Assembly (NCBI RefSeq): GCF_009905375.1
Contig: NC_133647.1
Span: 46,930,506-46,994,505, forward strand
DNA: 64,000 nt
Reading direction: 5' to 3'
From: Apium graveolens
Taxonomy: Eukaryota > Streptophyta > Magnoliopsida > Apiales > Apiaceae
Positions 1 to 10,629 of this stretch are shown here, in pieces; the stretch's first letter is position 1, and every line of letters begins with the position of its first letter. A program made the translations under genes and the position numbers. The notes under the pieces were generated by a model that saw only the letters and a list, made by a program, of their open reading frames with translations, did no database searches and was not told where the DNA came from.

Positions 1-2
1 CT

Positions 3-1460
3 AAAAGTCTGATGTCAAGTTCTGATATCCTGATTCAGTCAGGATCTAAAGACTTTCAGAAGTTTTTACAAACTCTGAAGCTAAAGGGAAAGCAGACTAC
101 TGTCTACTATAAAGATCCTAAAATTCATACACTTGATGAAGAAATTGCTAGAAAACTATTTCTCAAGCATAGTCCTGGAATGGATTTAAAGAATCTCAAG
201 GAGGAAGAAGCTAGATTTGTAGCTAAGAAGACAAATCTTAATTCTAAAGCTTCTGATGTAAAGAAACCTCTGAGGCCTAAGGAAAAAGGCATTGTGATCA
301 AGGAAAAGTCAAATTCCGAGGCTTCAAAGCCCATGACAAGATCACAAGTTAAAACTGATCCCAAGGATAAAGGGAAACGAAAGATTGATGAACCAACAAA
401 GCCACGAGAGATGAAGATTCCTCAAATCCTGATGAAACCTATATGCAAACTGGTTCAAGTATTTGATGATGCTGCTGCAGTCGATGAAACTATTCAAACT
501 CTGAAAAAAAGGAATATAACTGAAGAATCTAAGACAACCTCTGACACAACTCAAGTTGTTCAGAATGAAGAACAGCAAGCTACAGAAGAAATATCAAATT
601 CTAATCAAGTCATCAAGACATCAACCTCTGACAGTGCTCAAGTTGATTTAAACAAATTGACAGTTACTGATAAGAGAAAACTTCTATGGAAGAATGTTAA
701 TCCATCAGATCCTAAGAAAAGTTAATTGTTATCTGATTTTATGACTATTGGATTGAAAGCCAGAGAAATAAGAGACAGAGCTGGATTAGGTTCTGAAGAA
801 GCCAAAATCAAGACTAGAGTTGAAGTACTTACAAGAAATCCATTTTTATTGATTGACAAACCTCTTGAAGAAGTTACACAGAAACACCTTGATAAGGTTA
901 TATATGTTCAAGTGGTACTGGATGCTCATGATAAGCATAATGTCAAAGAAAATATGTTTCTATTTCTTGAAGATGGAAGAACATATCAAATGTCAGAATC
1001 AGATGTGCTGAACAAATCTCTGAAAGAACTTCAATTTTTTCATTATCTTTTGGAGATAAAGTCTGAGATTACCAAGAGATGGTCAAATTTCATCATAAAG
1101 ACCATAAGAGATAAAGCAAGAATTTATGGATCAAGGGTTACAGAATTTGTTCCAAATATAGTTGAAGATGATGGAAGTAAAATTCCAATGAAAACAAATT
1201 CTGCTAAACTTGAAGTAATTCTGAAAGAGAAATGTTTGTGCTATAATGAAGACTCTTCTCATCCAAGGGTGATCAGACTTGGTGATGGTTTAGAAAGAAA
1301 TCATATCTCAGCACTAAGGACTGCAATCTACCAGATTGGAAGTCAGGGTGAAGAATTGAAGCAAGTCAAAGCTACACTAGCTCAAGTCTTGAGGAATGCA
1401 GAAGAGAAGCTGATATCAAACTTTGTCAAGAATCACTTTAGATTCAGATTGACTCAGTAA
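3..1460 (+). pseudogene. ORF of unknown function upstream of the 3' LTR, with one in-frame stop
   Basis: One reading frame runs from the left edge to a TAA at 1458-1460, interrupted only by a TAA at 723-725. About 485 codons are visible and the frame is open to the edge, so the true start is not seen. The first part is lysine-rich, basic and low in hydrophobic residues. The middle has mixed alpha/beta-like composition (MFLFLEDGRTYQMSES is recognisable). The last 50 residues look helical or coiled-coil (around SQGEELKQVKATLAQV). I see no zinc knuckle, protease, integrase, RT or RNase H motif, no signal peptide and no clear membrane segment. The position just before the polypurine tract and LTR matches the extra 3' ORF of some plant Copia elements. 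Function unknown; envelope-like is not supported by anything visible. Confidence 0.6.
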
Positions 1461-1583
1461 AATTGGTAAAAGATACAAGGACTGTAAGTTATAGTTAGTT
1501 GTCTATTTAAACTCTCATTGCATTTGTACTTAAATGTTTTTGACATCATCAAATCTATTAACTTGTATATTTTTCATAATTTA

Positions 1584-1598
1584 TAAGTTGGGGGAGAT
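1584..1598 (+). other. Polypurine tract of the first Copia-type element
   Basis: The stretch AAGTTGGGGGAGAT lies directly before the TG that opens the LTR. This is the usual plus-strand priming site for reverse transcription. Confidence 0.75.
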
Positions 1599-1644
1599 TG
1601 TTAGATATATTTGAGATGTCATGTCTAATCTGTTGTGTTTAGTT

Positions 1645-1740
1645 TCAGAACTTAATATCAGGACTTACTGGAAATCAGAACTTACTGAAGTCAGAACTTA
1701 TATCAGAACTTAAGGTCGTCAGGATTTATATCAGGACTTA
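1645..1740 (+). promoter_or_regulatory. Seven direct repeats of TCAGRACTTA in the U3 region
   Basis: Copies start at 1645, 1658, 1675, 1691, 1703, 1719 (TCAGGATTTA) and 1731, spaced 12 to 17 bp. They lie about 180 bp upstream of the TATA box. Clustered short repeats in the U3 of plant Copia elements often act as enhancers; that role here is inference. Confidence 0.55.
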
Positions 1741-1922
1741 AGTGCGGATACTTCAGATAAGGAAAGTAGCTGATTAACAGGAAAGGATCATGACTAAAAT
1801 AATAAAAGATATGCATGAAGAGTTAGAAGACTAGAAGACTTGTAGAAGATATCTGATTGATATATTTTAGGAGACAGAATTATATTCCATATCAATTAGA
1901 AGATATCTTATAACTGTGGACT

Positions 1923-1930
1923 ATATAAAC
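1923..1930 (+). promoter_or_regulatory. TATA box of the first LTR
   Basis: TATATAAAC follows the repeat cluster and precedes about 230 bp of LTR, a sensible layout for a U3 core promoter. Confidence 0.6.
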
Positions 1931-2159
1931 ACAACTTAGGGTTTACACTATATGTGTTATCATTATCGAGAACATTAATATTGTAACCTAGCAGCTCTTA
2001 GTGATATTGTTCATTACTGAGAGAGAACAACTGTTCTATTATAATAGAGTTTATTATACTGAATATATTTGATTACTGTTACATACTTGTGTTGATAAAT
2101 CGATTTGATTGTATAAACACTATATTCAACCCCCTTCTATAGTGTTATGTGACCTAACA

Positions 2160-2971
2160 AGTATGAAGAGTATGAGGGAGACTACCAAAGGTACCGTAGG
2201 CGAAGGTACTCTGTGTACTCATGAACTTGTGAAGTATGTATATACCCGAAATGGGACACGTATCCCGAATGCGCAGGGGTGATAACTGGGATACGAAGGT
2301 GTCGTCCTTCTACCAGTAGAAAAGGTTACTAATTTTCGTCGTACGACTAATCATCGTAAGCAGTGGATCTAGTGAATGTCCTATTCTTCCAATTGGAATT
2401 GAGATATAATACTGTAACCCAAGCCCAGGTGCTGGGTTTACCATTAAGGTATTTGCAGACTAATAAGTTAATCAAAAAAAAAGTTTTGAAAAGAGGTGTG
2501 TATCACCAAGAAAGCTACTTTGAATAAATATATATCCTTATACGGATTAATATAATTTCTTTAACAGTCTTTTCATACTGTTGATTATTATGACTGAGCA
2601 TTATTGCTCACTCTTGCTTTCTTTTAAATGTCATAACATAACAGATTACCAGTATACCGGAGTGGGGCTTAGTCACTTGAAATCATGGGGAGAATCCCTT
2701 ATAGCTTTGTCTCAGGTCAGGTGGACCAGAGTATTCAGATAGGTATAAGATGTTAGTTGTAATTATTATAACTTCAGTTTAAGATCATGTAAAATAAATT
2801 CGAGTTGTAATAAAGGAAGATTAAATTGTGTACTCATTTCTAAAGCTATAACTTTTATGTGTGTGCGCGTGAGATTGGGGTCTATTGGACTATTAAATCA
2901 ATACAGGTTATACATGATTGAAGGATGGCATGACGACCCAGATTCCTGACCCCGGATTTGGGGGCGTTACA
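2160..2971 (+). repeat. Gypsy LTR tail (A-family related), left part missing
   Basis: The last 40 bases match the end of the Gypsy A LTR closely (GACGACCC, then CCCCGGATTTGGGGGCGTTACA-like ending at 2971), and the block around 2280-2335 resembles 9790-9840 of that LTR (CCAGTAGAAAAGGTTACTAA). It is followed at once by Copia 1 gag, so it is the 3' end of an LTR inserted in that gag. The 5' part is either left of the nested Copia-type element or lost. A pyrimidine-rich stretch ending in CAG at 2644 resembles a splice acceptor also present in the other Gypsy LTRs. Confidence 0.75.
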
Positions 2972-3566
2972 GAAAGGTTCTTCCTCTAAACCGAAAGGTA
3001 AGAAGAAGAAAAAGGATCAGACACAGAAAGCTGCGAATGCAATGGGAGTTCAAGGTGGTGTGAGAAAACCTAAGGGAAAGTGCTTCAGGTGCAAGCAGTT
3101 AGGTCACTGGAAACAGGATTGTCCTCTTCCTAAGAAGATAAACAATACTAGTATGTCTCTTTCTCTAGTTACAAAAACATATATAGAGGCTATATCTACG
3201 AGCACTTGGTGTGTAGATACAGGAGCCACTGATCATGTTTGTAATTCTATGCAGGGATTTCAACTATCCAGAATGCTTAGAGATGGTGAGATATACGTGT
3301 TCATGGGAGATGCTACGAAAGTAGCAGTAGTTGCAGTAGGAGTTATTCATTTATCTTTTGGTTCTGATAGGATTTTGATTTTGAACAATTGTCTTTATGT
3401 ACCTTCATTTAGAAGAAATCTAATTTCGATTTCTAAGCTTGCTATGGATGGTTATAATGTTTATTTGGTTCGTAATGTTTCTATTATGATGAATAAACGA
3501 ATTATATATTCTGGTACATTACAAGACAATTTGTATATAATTAATCCTAGTCAACCTGTACTGTAA
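2972..3566 (+). pseudogene. gag-pro: Copia 1 gag C-terminus and protease remnant
   Basis: A lysine-rich run leads into the CCHC zinc knuckle CFRCKQLGHWKQDC (binds genomic RNA). A pepsin-like retroviral protease follows, with active-site motif WCVDTGATDHVCNS and the downstream VPSFRRNLISISKL block. The frame stops at TAA 3564-3566, where intact relatives run on into integrase. The first in-frame codons upstream belong to the Gypsy LTR, so the apparent start is not genuine: the gag N-terminus was cut off by that insertion. Confidence 0.85.
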
Positions 3567-4320
3567 CTATAATATATGGAATTGAACAACACGCCTTTTA
3601 CATCTATTAAAAGAAAGCAACCTTCTAGTTTGAACCAAACATATCTTTGGCACTTGAGATTAGGTCATATTAACTTGAGAAGGATTCAAAGACTGGTAGT
3701 AGACGGGCCTTTAAGCTCATTGGCAGTGGAGCCATTTCCAGTTTGTGAATCTTGCTTGGAAGGTAAAATGACTAATAGGCATTTTAAGGCAAAGGGGAAT
3801 AGAGCCAAAGAAGTGTTAGAATTGGTTCACACTGATTTATGTGGACCCATGAATGTCCAAGCAAGAGGTGGTTATGAGTATCTCGTCATATTCATTGACG
3901 ATTATTCAAGATATGGGTACGTTTATTTGTTGCACCGTAAGTCTAAGTGCTTTGAGAAGTTCAAAGAGTACAAAGCTAAAACGGAGAAGCGACTTGGTAA
4001 ACGTATTAAGTCACTATGATCAGATCGTGGTGGAAAATACGTGCTCGGAGAATTTAGGGAATATTTATCAGATAAATGGATAGAATCCCAGTTGACTACA
4101 CTAGGCTCATCCCAACAGCATGGTGTAGCAGATAGAAGGAACTAGACTCTTTTATAGAGTGTTAGATCGATGATGAGTTATTCAGATTTTTTCAAGTCAT
4201 TTTGGGGACATGTCTTAGAAATAACAGCTTATCTTCTGAACCTAGTACCTTCTAAATCGGTTCCTAACACCCCCTTAGAATTATGGACTGGGGACAAACC
4301 GACTCTAAGACATATTCGGA
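3567..4320 (+). pseudogene. Copia 1 integrase remnant
   Basis: Same frame as the protease, after the TAA. It carries the integrase zinc-binding part (WHLRLGHIN then CESCLEGK) and the start of the catalytic core (VHTDLCGP with the first Asp, FIDDYSRYGYVYLL, then SDRGGKY). A TGA at 4017-4019 interrupts just before SDRGG; further stops and the altered block HGVADRRN follow, where relatives have a catalytic-Glu region. The frame breaks at about 4320, where the expected integrase C-terminus is missing and RT sequence begins: an internal deletion of roughly 200 or more codons. Not functional. Confidence 0.85.
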
Positions 4321-5750
4321 TGTAAGTGGATCTACAAGAAAAAGAGGGGATCAGATAAAAAGATGAAAGCGTGGAAAACAAGACATGTTATAAAAGGGTA
4401 TACTCAGAAATAAGGTATCGATTATGAGGAAACCTTCTCGCTAGTGGTCATTCTTAAGTCAATCCATATTCTTTTATCTATAACAGCTCATCTCGATTAT
4501 GAAATTTGGCAAATGGATATTAAGACAGCTTTTCTTAATGGAAGTTTTGAAGAAACCATTAATATGCAGCAACCAGAGGGATTCATTAAGGAATGCCAAG
4601 AACATCTTGTAAGTAAGCTTAAGAAGTCTATTTATGGACTTAAACAAGCTTCTTGGTATTGGAACATTCATTTTGACCAGGCAGCCCAGTCGTATGGGTT
4701 TGATCAAAGTTTAAGCGAAGCATGCGTGTGTAAGAGATGTGAGGGAAATGTAGTGGTTTTTCTAGTGCTATATGTTGATAACATTTTGCTCATTAGAAAC
4801 AATGTAAAGATGTTGTCTTCAATAAAGGCATGGTTGTTCAAATAATTCGAAATGAAGGACTTAGGTTAAGTGGCATACATTCTTGGGATCAAAGTAATAA
4901 GGGATCGCAAGAAAAGGATGTTGTCTTTAACTCAGGAGCCCTACATAGATGACGTATTAGCTCATTTCAACATGCAAGACTCCAAGAAGGGTAATTTACC
5001 TTTCAGACATGGAGTTTCTCTATCAAAGAGTCCGTGTCCTTCGACACCTAAGGAGATAGAAAACATGAAGGCAGTTCCTTATGCTTCAGAATGTGGAAGC
5101 CTAATGTATGCCATGTTATGTACGAGGCTTAATATCTTTTTTGTCATGAGCATGGTTAGTTGATACCAGTCTAACCCAGGACAGGAATATTGGAGTGCAG
5201 TAAAAACAATACTCAAGTACTTGCGTAGGCTATGGAGTATATGTTAGTTTATAGGTCCTCGGATTTGTTGCCTCTAGGATATACCGATTCAGATTTCCAG
5301 ACAGATAGGGATAAGAGAAATTCCAGCTCAGGATGTGTTTTTACCTTGGGAGGTGGAGTCGTAATATGAAGGAGTGTGAAGTAGAAATGCATTGTAGAGT
5401 CAACCATGGAAGCTGAGTATGTGGCAGCCAGTGAGGTAGCCAAAGAGGCTATATGGTTCCGAAACTTCCTGCTGGATTTGGATGTAGTTCCTAATTTGCC
5501 ACGGTAAATTATGATTAATTATGATAATACTGGTACAGTGGCGAATACCAAGGAGCCACGGGCCCATAAGACAGCGAAACACATAGAGCGTAAGTATCAC
5601 CTCATACGGCAGTTCGTTAAGCGAGGAGATATTATTGTGGCTGATATAGCGTCAAAGGATAACCGGGAAGATCCTTTCACGAATAGCTTACCAGCTAAGG
5701 CTTTTCAAGAGCACGTGGAAGCGATAGGAGTCAGACACTTGGTCACATAA
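4321..5750 (+). pseudogene. Copia 1 reverse transcriptase and RNase H remnant
   Basis: RT blocks are easy to follow: KWIYKKK, the palm motif QMDIKTAFLNGS, IYGLKQAS, and the catalytic box at about 4771-4782, which reads YVDN instead of YVDD (AAC at 4780-4782, a Asp-to-Asn change). Stops interrupt after WLFK (about 4844) and at DLG before VAYILGIKV. The RNase H part has EAEYVAASEVAKEA, DNTGTVANTKEP and HIERKYHLIRQ, ending with a TAA just before 5751. At least five stops or shifts; inactive both by mutation and by frame. Confidence 0.85.
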
Positions 5751-5814
5751 TTATATAGTTGGTTGTGAATTGATTGTAATAAACACTGATATACTCAAAG
5801 AATAACTTAAGAAT

Positions 5815-5825
5815 AAGTGGGAGAT
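5815..5825 (+). other. Polypurine tract of Copia 1
   Basis: AAGTGGGAGAT lies directly before TGTTAGGG, the start of the 3' LTR, 65 bp after the RNase H stop. Confidence 0.75.
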
Positions 5826-6536
5826 TGTTAGGGTATATACTGAACTATTCGTTTGAAAGATTATAATAATCTTTTGAGAATCTTAAATGCATGTTTTTAC
5901 AATGTCTGTGTATTATATATTATAGACAATCAAGTATCAAATGGTATAGCAGAAGATTAGATTTTCAGACTCCTTATATAATATAGTAAAGTTTCACAGT
6001 CTAAGTGGTGTTAGAGAAACCACTGGAACGACTGAAGTATTATTTAGAAATAGTTTATCTTGACTATTGAATAATACTAATGTATATTGAACGGGATTTA
6101 AATAGTAGAATAGTTCTTTTATTCTAACAATAAAGAAGAACTAAGATTCTACGATATTATTATTGCTTAGGTTCTTAATCCGGATATAGTGATTGACACT
6201 TGTATTTAATGCACATGCCTTAATTCATACAATAAGTAATTTATTTTAAATTACGAATTTATGTATTGGGCAATGACATTATATATAGAGTGGGATATTG
6301 ACTATAAAAGGAAACTATGTCTGAAGAATAGTTTTGGGTGATGATGTCCTCTTGAAAGCTCATAAAGATAATTGTGCTTTAGTCTTGCAGGCAGATTTGT
6401 TCTTGTACAATTAAAAGGTTGAGTGGATGATCAAGGATTTAAGATATTGATTAAATTGATTGTCGGAAATTAATTTAATTAATGGACATGCGATATCTTA
6501 AACATGGGAAATTTAATAAGCAGATAATATGGGAGT
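5826..6536 (+). repeat. Copia 1 3' LTR, left piece
   Basis: Starts TGTTAGGGTATATACTG after the polypurine tract. It is interrupted after 6536 by Gypsy A. The last five bases (GGAGT, 6532-6536) are the target duplicated on insertion and reappear at 21085-21089. Confidence 0.85.
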
Positions 6537-8651
6537 TGTAATAACCCCAATTTTTGGAAAATTTTTGAAACCCTTATGAATAGTGTTTTTGCTGAATGAG
6601 AAAACTTTTCATGCCACACTATGTAGGGGTTCTGATATGGATATTCTGAGATTTTATTAGTACTTTATATGGGATATAAGTGTATGTAAAGATCGTCAGA
6701 ATCCAAATCCGAACACTTTGATTTTTCCCGGAAATCCACTAGATACGGAGAGAATTGAGTATAAGGTAACAGGATAAAAAGGATTTAAATTAAAGGATTA
6801 TAGGAGAGGATCATAAAAGGAATATAATATATTGAGAAAGGTTAAGGGAACCTAAGTAATAAGATCCCGGGTATGATCCCTCAAACGATAAACGAAAACG
6901 AAAGTTAAGCGAACCGTATAACAGATCAGCGGTCATTAGGCAAATAATTAGGAAGTTAAGCAAAGGGATTAGAGGAAGTGATGTCACCCAACCAATGAGA
7001 AGAGGACAAGGAAGGGAGGATGACATAGCAATGTGATGTAAGCATGACATAGGGAAGGAGGAGGTGTGGTTGGTTTATAACCACACAAATATAAGGTTAT
7101 TAAGGTAATTAACCAAAAACAAAACAAAAAACAACCAAGCTAAGCCAAACAAATCAAAAAACACAAAATCATTTCATTCTCATCATCTTGCTCTCGGCTT
7201 TTCATCTTTTTCAAGGGCAAGAATTTCAAAAATCAAGTTCCAAGCATTGTTAAATCACAAGGTAATTATCTAAGCTTCCTTGTACATAGATATGGATATG
7301 CTATAAGTTTAAGCTCCTAATTCCTTCACAATCTCTTTCAATAAATCAAGGAAGAAGATGGTGAATAGTAACCTTCAAGAAATAACTTTAGTTTTCTTGA
7401 ATTTTTATGAAAGATTAAGGTTATACAAGCAAGGATCAAGGTTCTTTTAGGCATTCAAAGCTCTTGGGTTGTGTTAGGAAGCTTCAAGGAGGTATAAACA
7501 ACTTTCACCTTTAACTTATAGTTTGAACTTTGAGTTTTGATGAGTTTATGGATGGATTAATGTATATATAGAAATATCCATGTATGTATAGCAAGATCCA
7601 TGTATGTTAGATAGTTTGGTTGGATTTGTGGTGATTTTGGATATGAATCTTGGTTAATGGTTAATGAATCTTAAGTTATGGTTAGTAGATCATGTTTGTG
7701 GTTGAATAAGTTGGAAAACCTTGAGATTATGGACTGACTTTGCCTTGATATAAGTTGTGTTTGAGGTATTGATGATGGTTGGGTGGTTTGTAGTGAATTG
7801 GTAAAGAATTGGAGTGGTATAAATATTGGTAATCGCGTAAACATAGCCGTCGTAACGTCCGATTTTCTTTAGACTGTTTTGTGCATAACATTAGGACCCG
7901 AGGACCCCCTGCTAGATTGTGAACACTGCCATGTTTAGGTAGCTCATGTTACGAGCTTCGTTTTGATATGTAGTTCGTTCGATTCCGATGCACGGTTTAG
8001 GAGAAACGACCGTTTCAAGTAACGGCGTTTCGCGAACGAAACTTTTTCCCTCGCCTTACTTTGAAACATAGGTTAAAGACCAAAAAGGGTTAATTAATGT
8101 ATGAAACATTTATGGTAAGTGTGTTAGGCAGTTGGTAAGACATTCGCGAAGGAATCGCTTTAAAACTCGTAAAGGTTAAATTATTAAAAATGATGGAGCC
8201 GAGGGTACCCGAGTGACTTAAGCGAATCAGTGAGCGCAAAACAAGCGTTAGAGTCTAAGTTAGTTAAAGTATAGATTTACAAGTGACTTTGGTTTAATTC
8301 CAACTTACTTGTTGTTTATAGGTTACCAGACTTGTCCCGAGCCATTCGTAACCCCAGTCGCTCAGGCAAGTTTTCTATCCGTTATACTGTTGTTGTGATG
8401 TAAATATATGTATATGCATTATCTTGTGATATTGCATGATTGTTATTAGCAAATTTTGCGATATATTGGAGCATGCTAATAGGGTATATATGCATGTCTG
8501 TTTCGTAATCTGGTTATCTATCTGTTGATTTCAATGCTTATAGTTGCATAATACCTATGCTAGAAATAAGCAAGTAGTTGCGTATACCCTTAGTATAGGG
8601 GATAAAAGGTGAACATATTTCTAAACCGGGAGTCGATGTTCCCGAGTATAT

Positions 8652-8682
<31 letters not shown>

Positions 8683-8750
8683 ATGGATATAGTTTTTAAA
8701 ACTATTAATCGAATAAGGTTTATTCGATAACTTTAACTTTATTTTATTAT

Positions 8751-9182
8751 TGAATATTATTTTGAATATTATTCGAAGGCGTATGACTCCTTTATATTTA
8801 ATGAATATTATTTTGAATATTCATTCGGGGACTTATGACTCCTTTTATTTATTTATCTGAATATTATTTGAATATTCATTCGAGGGCTTATGACTCCTTT
8901 TATTTATTTATCTGAATATTATTTGAATATTCATTCGAGGGCTTATGACTCCTTTTATTTATTTATCTGAATATTATTTGAATATTCATTCGAGGGCTTA
9001 TGACTCTTTTATTTATTTATCTGAATATTATTTGAATATTCATTCGAGGGCTTATGACTCTTTTATATTATTTATTGAATATTATTTGAATATTCATTCG
9101 AGGGCTTATGACTCAGTTTATATTATTTAATGAATATTATTTGAATATTCATGTGAGGATCTATGACTCCGATTATTTGCTG
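8751..9182 (+). repeat. 55-bp tandem repeat, about eight copies, in the Gypsy A 5' LTR
   Basis: The unit contains TGAATATTATTTGAATATTC, then CATTCGAGGGCTTATGACTC and a T-rich tail. The central copies are almost identical; the outer ones are diverged. The matching blocks in A' LTRs hold about four copies. The array reads through as a repeating peptide on the plus strand, a by-product of a unit length near 55 and the lack of stops. Confidence 0.85.
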
Positions 9183-9684
9183 AGGTATATTCTTTATTTT
9201 ATTAAAGAATAAGGTGTCAATAATCAAACTTATTTTCGATTATTCAAATAAAGATAATACTTTCATATAAGTATATCTTTGGTTATTTAATACTCGTTTC
9301 AAGTATAAGTTTTAATACTTCTACTTCAATTATTTTTATAAAGATTATTCTTTATGGGAATATTATTTAATTAATAATATTCAGTCATTTTCTAAATATT
9401 CTGGGGACTGATTTACTTCATTAAATCAGCTTTACTCCAAACACTCTATAAAGTATTTTCGAGTCTTCAAAATGATTTGAATTTAAAAGTTAGAGCGGAT
9501 CCCAAAACTCATTTTTATATTTAAGATCTTCCTTTTTAAGGGGATTTAAATACTCGCTTAAAACCTGAGGGATCCGGCTCCGTGGTGTATTTTATATTCG
9601 CAACAAGGTTGCAGTTTTGGTAAATGAATTGATTACTTACCCAACGTTCGGGAAGTAAGTCCATCTATTGAGTCGGCATAAGCA

Positions 9685-9775
9685 ACATGGGCTCAGTGGG
9701 CGTCCATGATAGTGTAAGTGGCTCAGTGGGAGTCCATCAAATGCATAAGTGGCTGAGTGGCAGTCCAGCATAGGT
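9685..9775 (+). repeat. Threefold 30-bp direct repeat in the Gypsy A 5' LTR
   Basis: Copies start at 9691, 9721 and 9752, each with GCTCAGTGGGNGTCCAT or a close variant followed by a TAAGTG spacer. The same triplet is in the right LTR and, inverted, in A' at 46340-46440 and 53815-53900. Confidence 0.75.
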
Positions 9776-10629
9776 CCTAATGCGGCCAGGGTGATGACCA
9801 GTGGGGAATTCGTCCATCTACTAGTAGAAAAGGTTACTAATGGGTATCTTTGCCTGATCAGCAAGATATCTGGTTTATGCCAAAATTCTTTTCCTTTCCA
9901 AAATTCATTGGATGTTTCAAACTCTGTTCATACTTTATATAACAGAGGTTCCAGGAAATGTTTTAGAGATATATATATGTGGATATATATATATCGGGAC
10001 TAAATAAAGTATCTCGTAACTTTATTTCATTCAATAATATTTCAAAGATTGAATCTATTCAAATCTTGTCTTGTAGTCTCATCTATGTGATGAACTTTTG
10101 AAACTGGTTATAACTTGAACGGTGGTAGTTCAAGTAGTATTGGGAAAGATATAAGTATATTGGGGTATTTGGTAACCTCATCTTTTAAACTTATATCTAA
10201 TTAATAATTGTCTTATGTATGACAAAGATTTTCAGAAAAACGTTGAGACAAGGTTAGATATATGAGATCACCTTGCAACGATATTTTTTTTATATATACA
10301 GTTATACACTGGGATTTTGTGTATATTATGCATGGAAGAGGACTTCCAATATTTTGAAAAGTATATATGTATATATACTGAATATTTTGCGACTTCATCG
10401 CATTAAGATATCAAACTTGGTTCATTTCTTTTGACCAAGACTTTCATGAGTACTATGAGAAGGCTCATATACTAGTAAGTATATACTAGTAATTATCTTA
10501 CACACGATAAAAGATTCTAGTAAGTATCCATTTAGATACTTATATTATTGTTATCACTATATATTATCTTGCGAGCTGTAAGGCTCACTCTTGCTTTATT
10601 TCTTCATCACACAACAACAGTTAGGAAAG

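Larger units (their letters stand above)
1..2159 (+). mobile_element. 3' end of a Copia-type LTR retrotransposon (left part outside window)
   Basis: The segment holds, in order, an open frame entering from the left edge, a short non-coding stretch, a polypurine tract and a 561-bp LTR bounded by TGTTAG and CTAACA. The long ORF directly before the 3' LTR is where Sirevirus-type Copia elements carry an extra or envelope-like ORF, but I cannot assign this one. Copia type is inferred from the short LTR termini and the tract. Its 5' half and 5' LTR would lie to the left, so the target duplication cannot be checked. The right flank is a Gypsy LTR remnant, which suggests it inserted there. Confidence 0.7.
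1599..2159 (+). repeat. 3' LTR (561 bp) of the first Copia-type element
   Basis: Begins TGTTAG and ends CTAACA, a 6-bp terminal inverted repeat typical of LTRs. It contains seven copies of the decamer TCAGRACTTA (1645-1740) and a TATA box (1923-1930). Its partner 5' LTR is outside the window. The boundary on the right is exact because Gypsy LTR sequence starts at 2160. Confidence 0.85.

Noticed and set aside
6811..7050. 79-codon minus-strand frame repeated at 16873-17112, with counterparts in A' LTRs
   Set aside because: Recurs only because it is in the LTR; antisense to the presumed transcript and shifts length among copies.
8640..8690. Palindromic TA tract as a terminator or cruciform
   Set aside because: A TA microsatellite that differs between the two LTRs and recurs in the A' LTRs; no support for a function.
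8945..9130. Open frame with a repeating peptide (YYLNIHSRAYDS)
   Set aside because: It is the translation of the 55-bp tandem array in the LTR, identical in the other LTR at 19006-19191; no start context or independent evidence of coding.
8751..9182. CRISPR-like array of regular repeats
   Set aside because: Units are head-to-tail without unique spacers, in plant LTR DNA; a simple tandem repeat.
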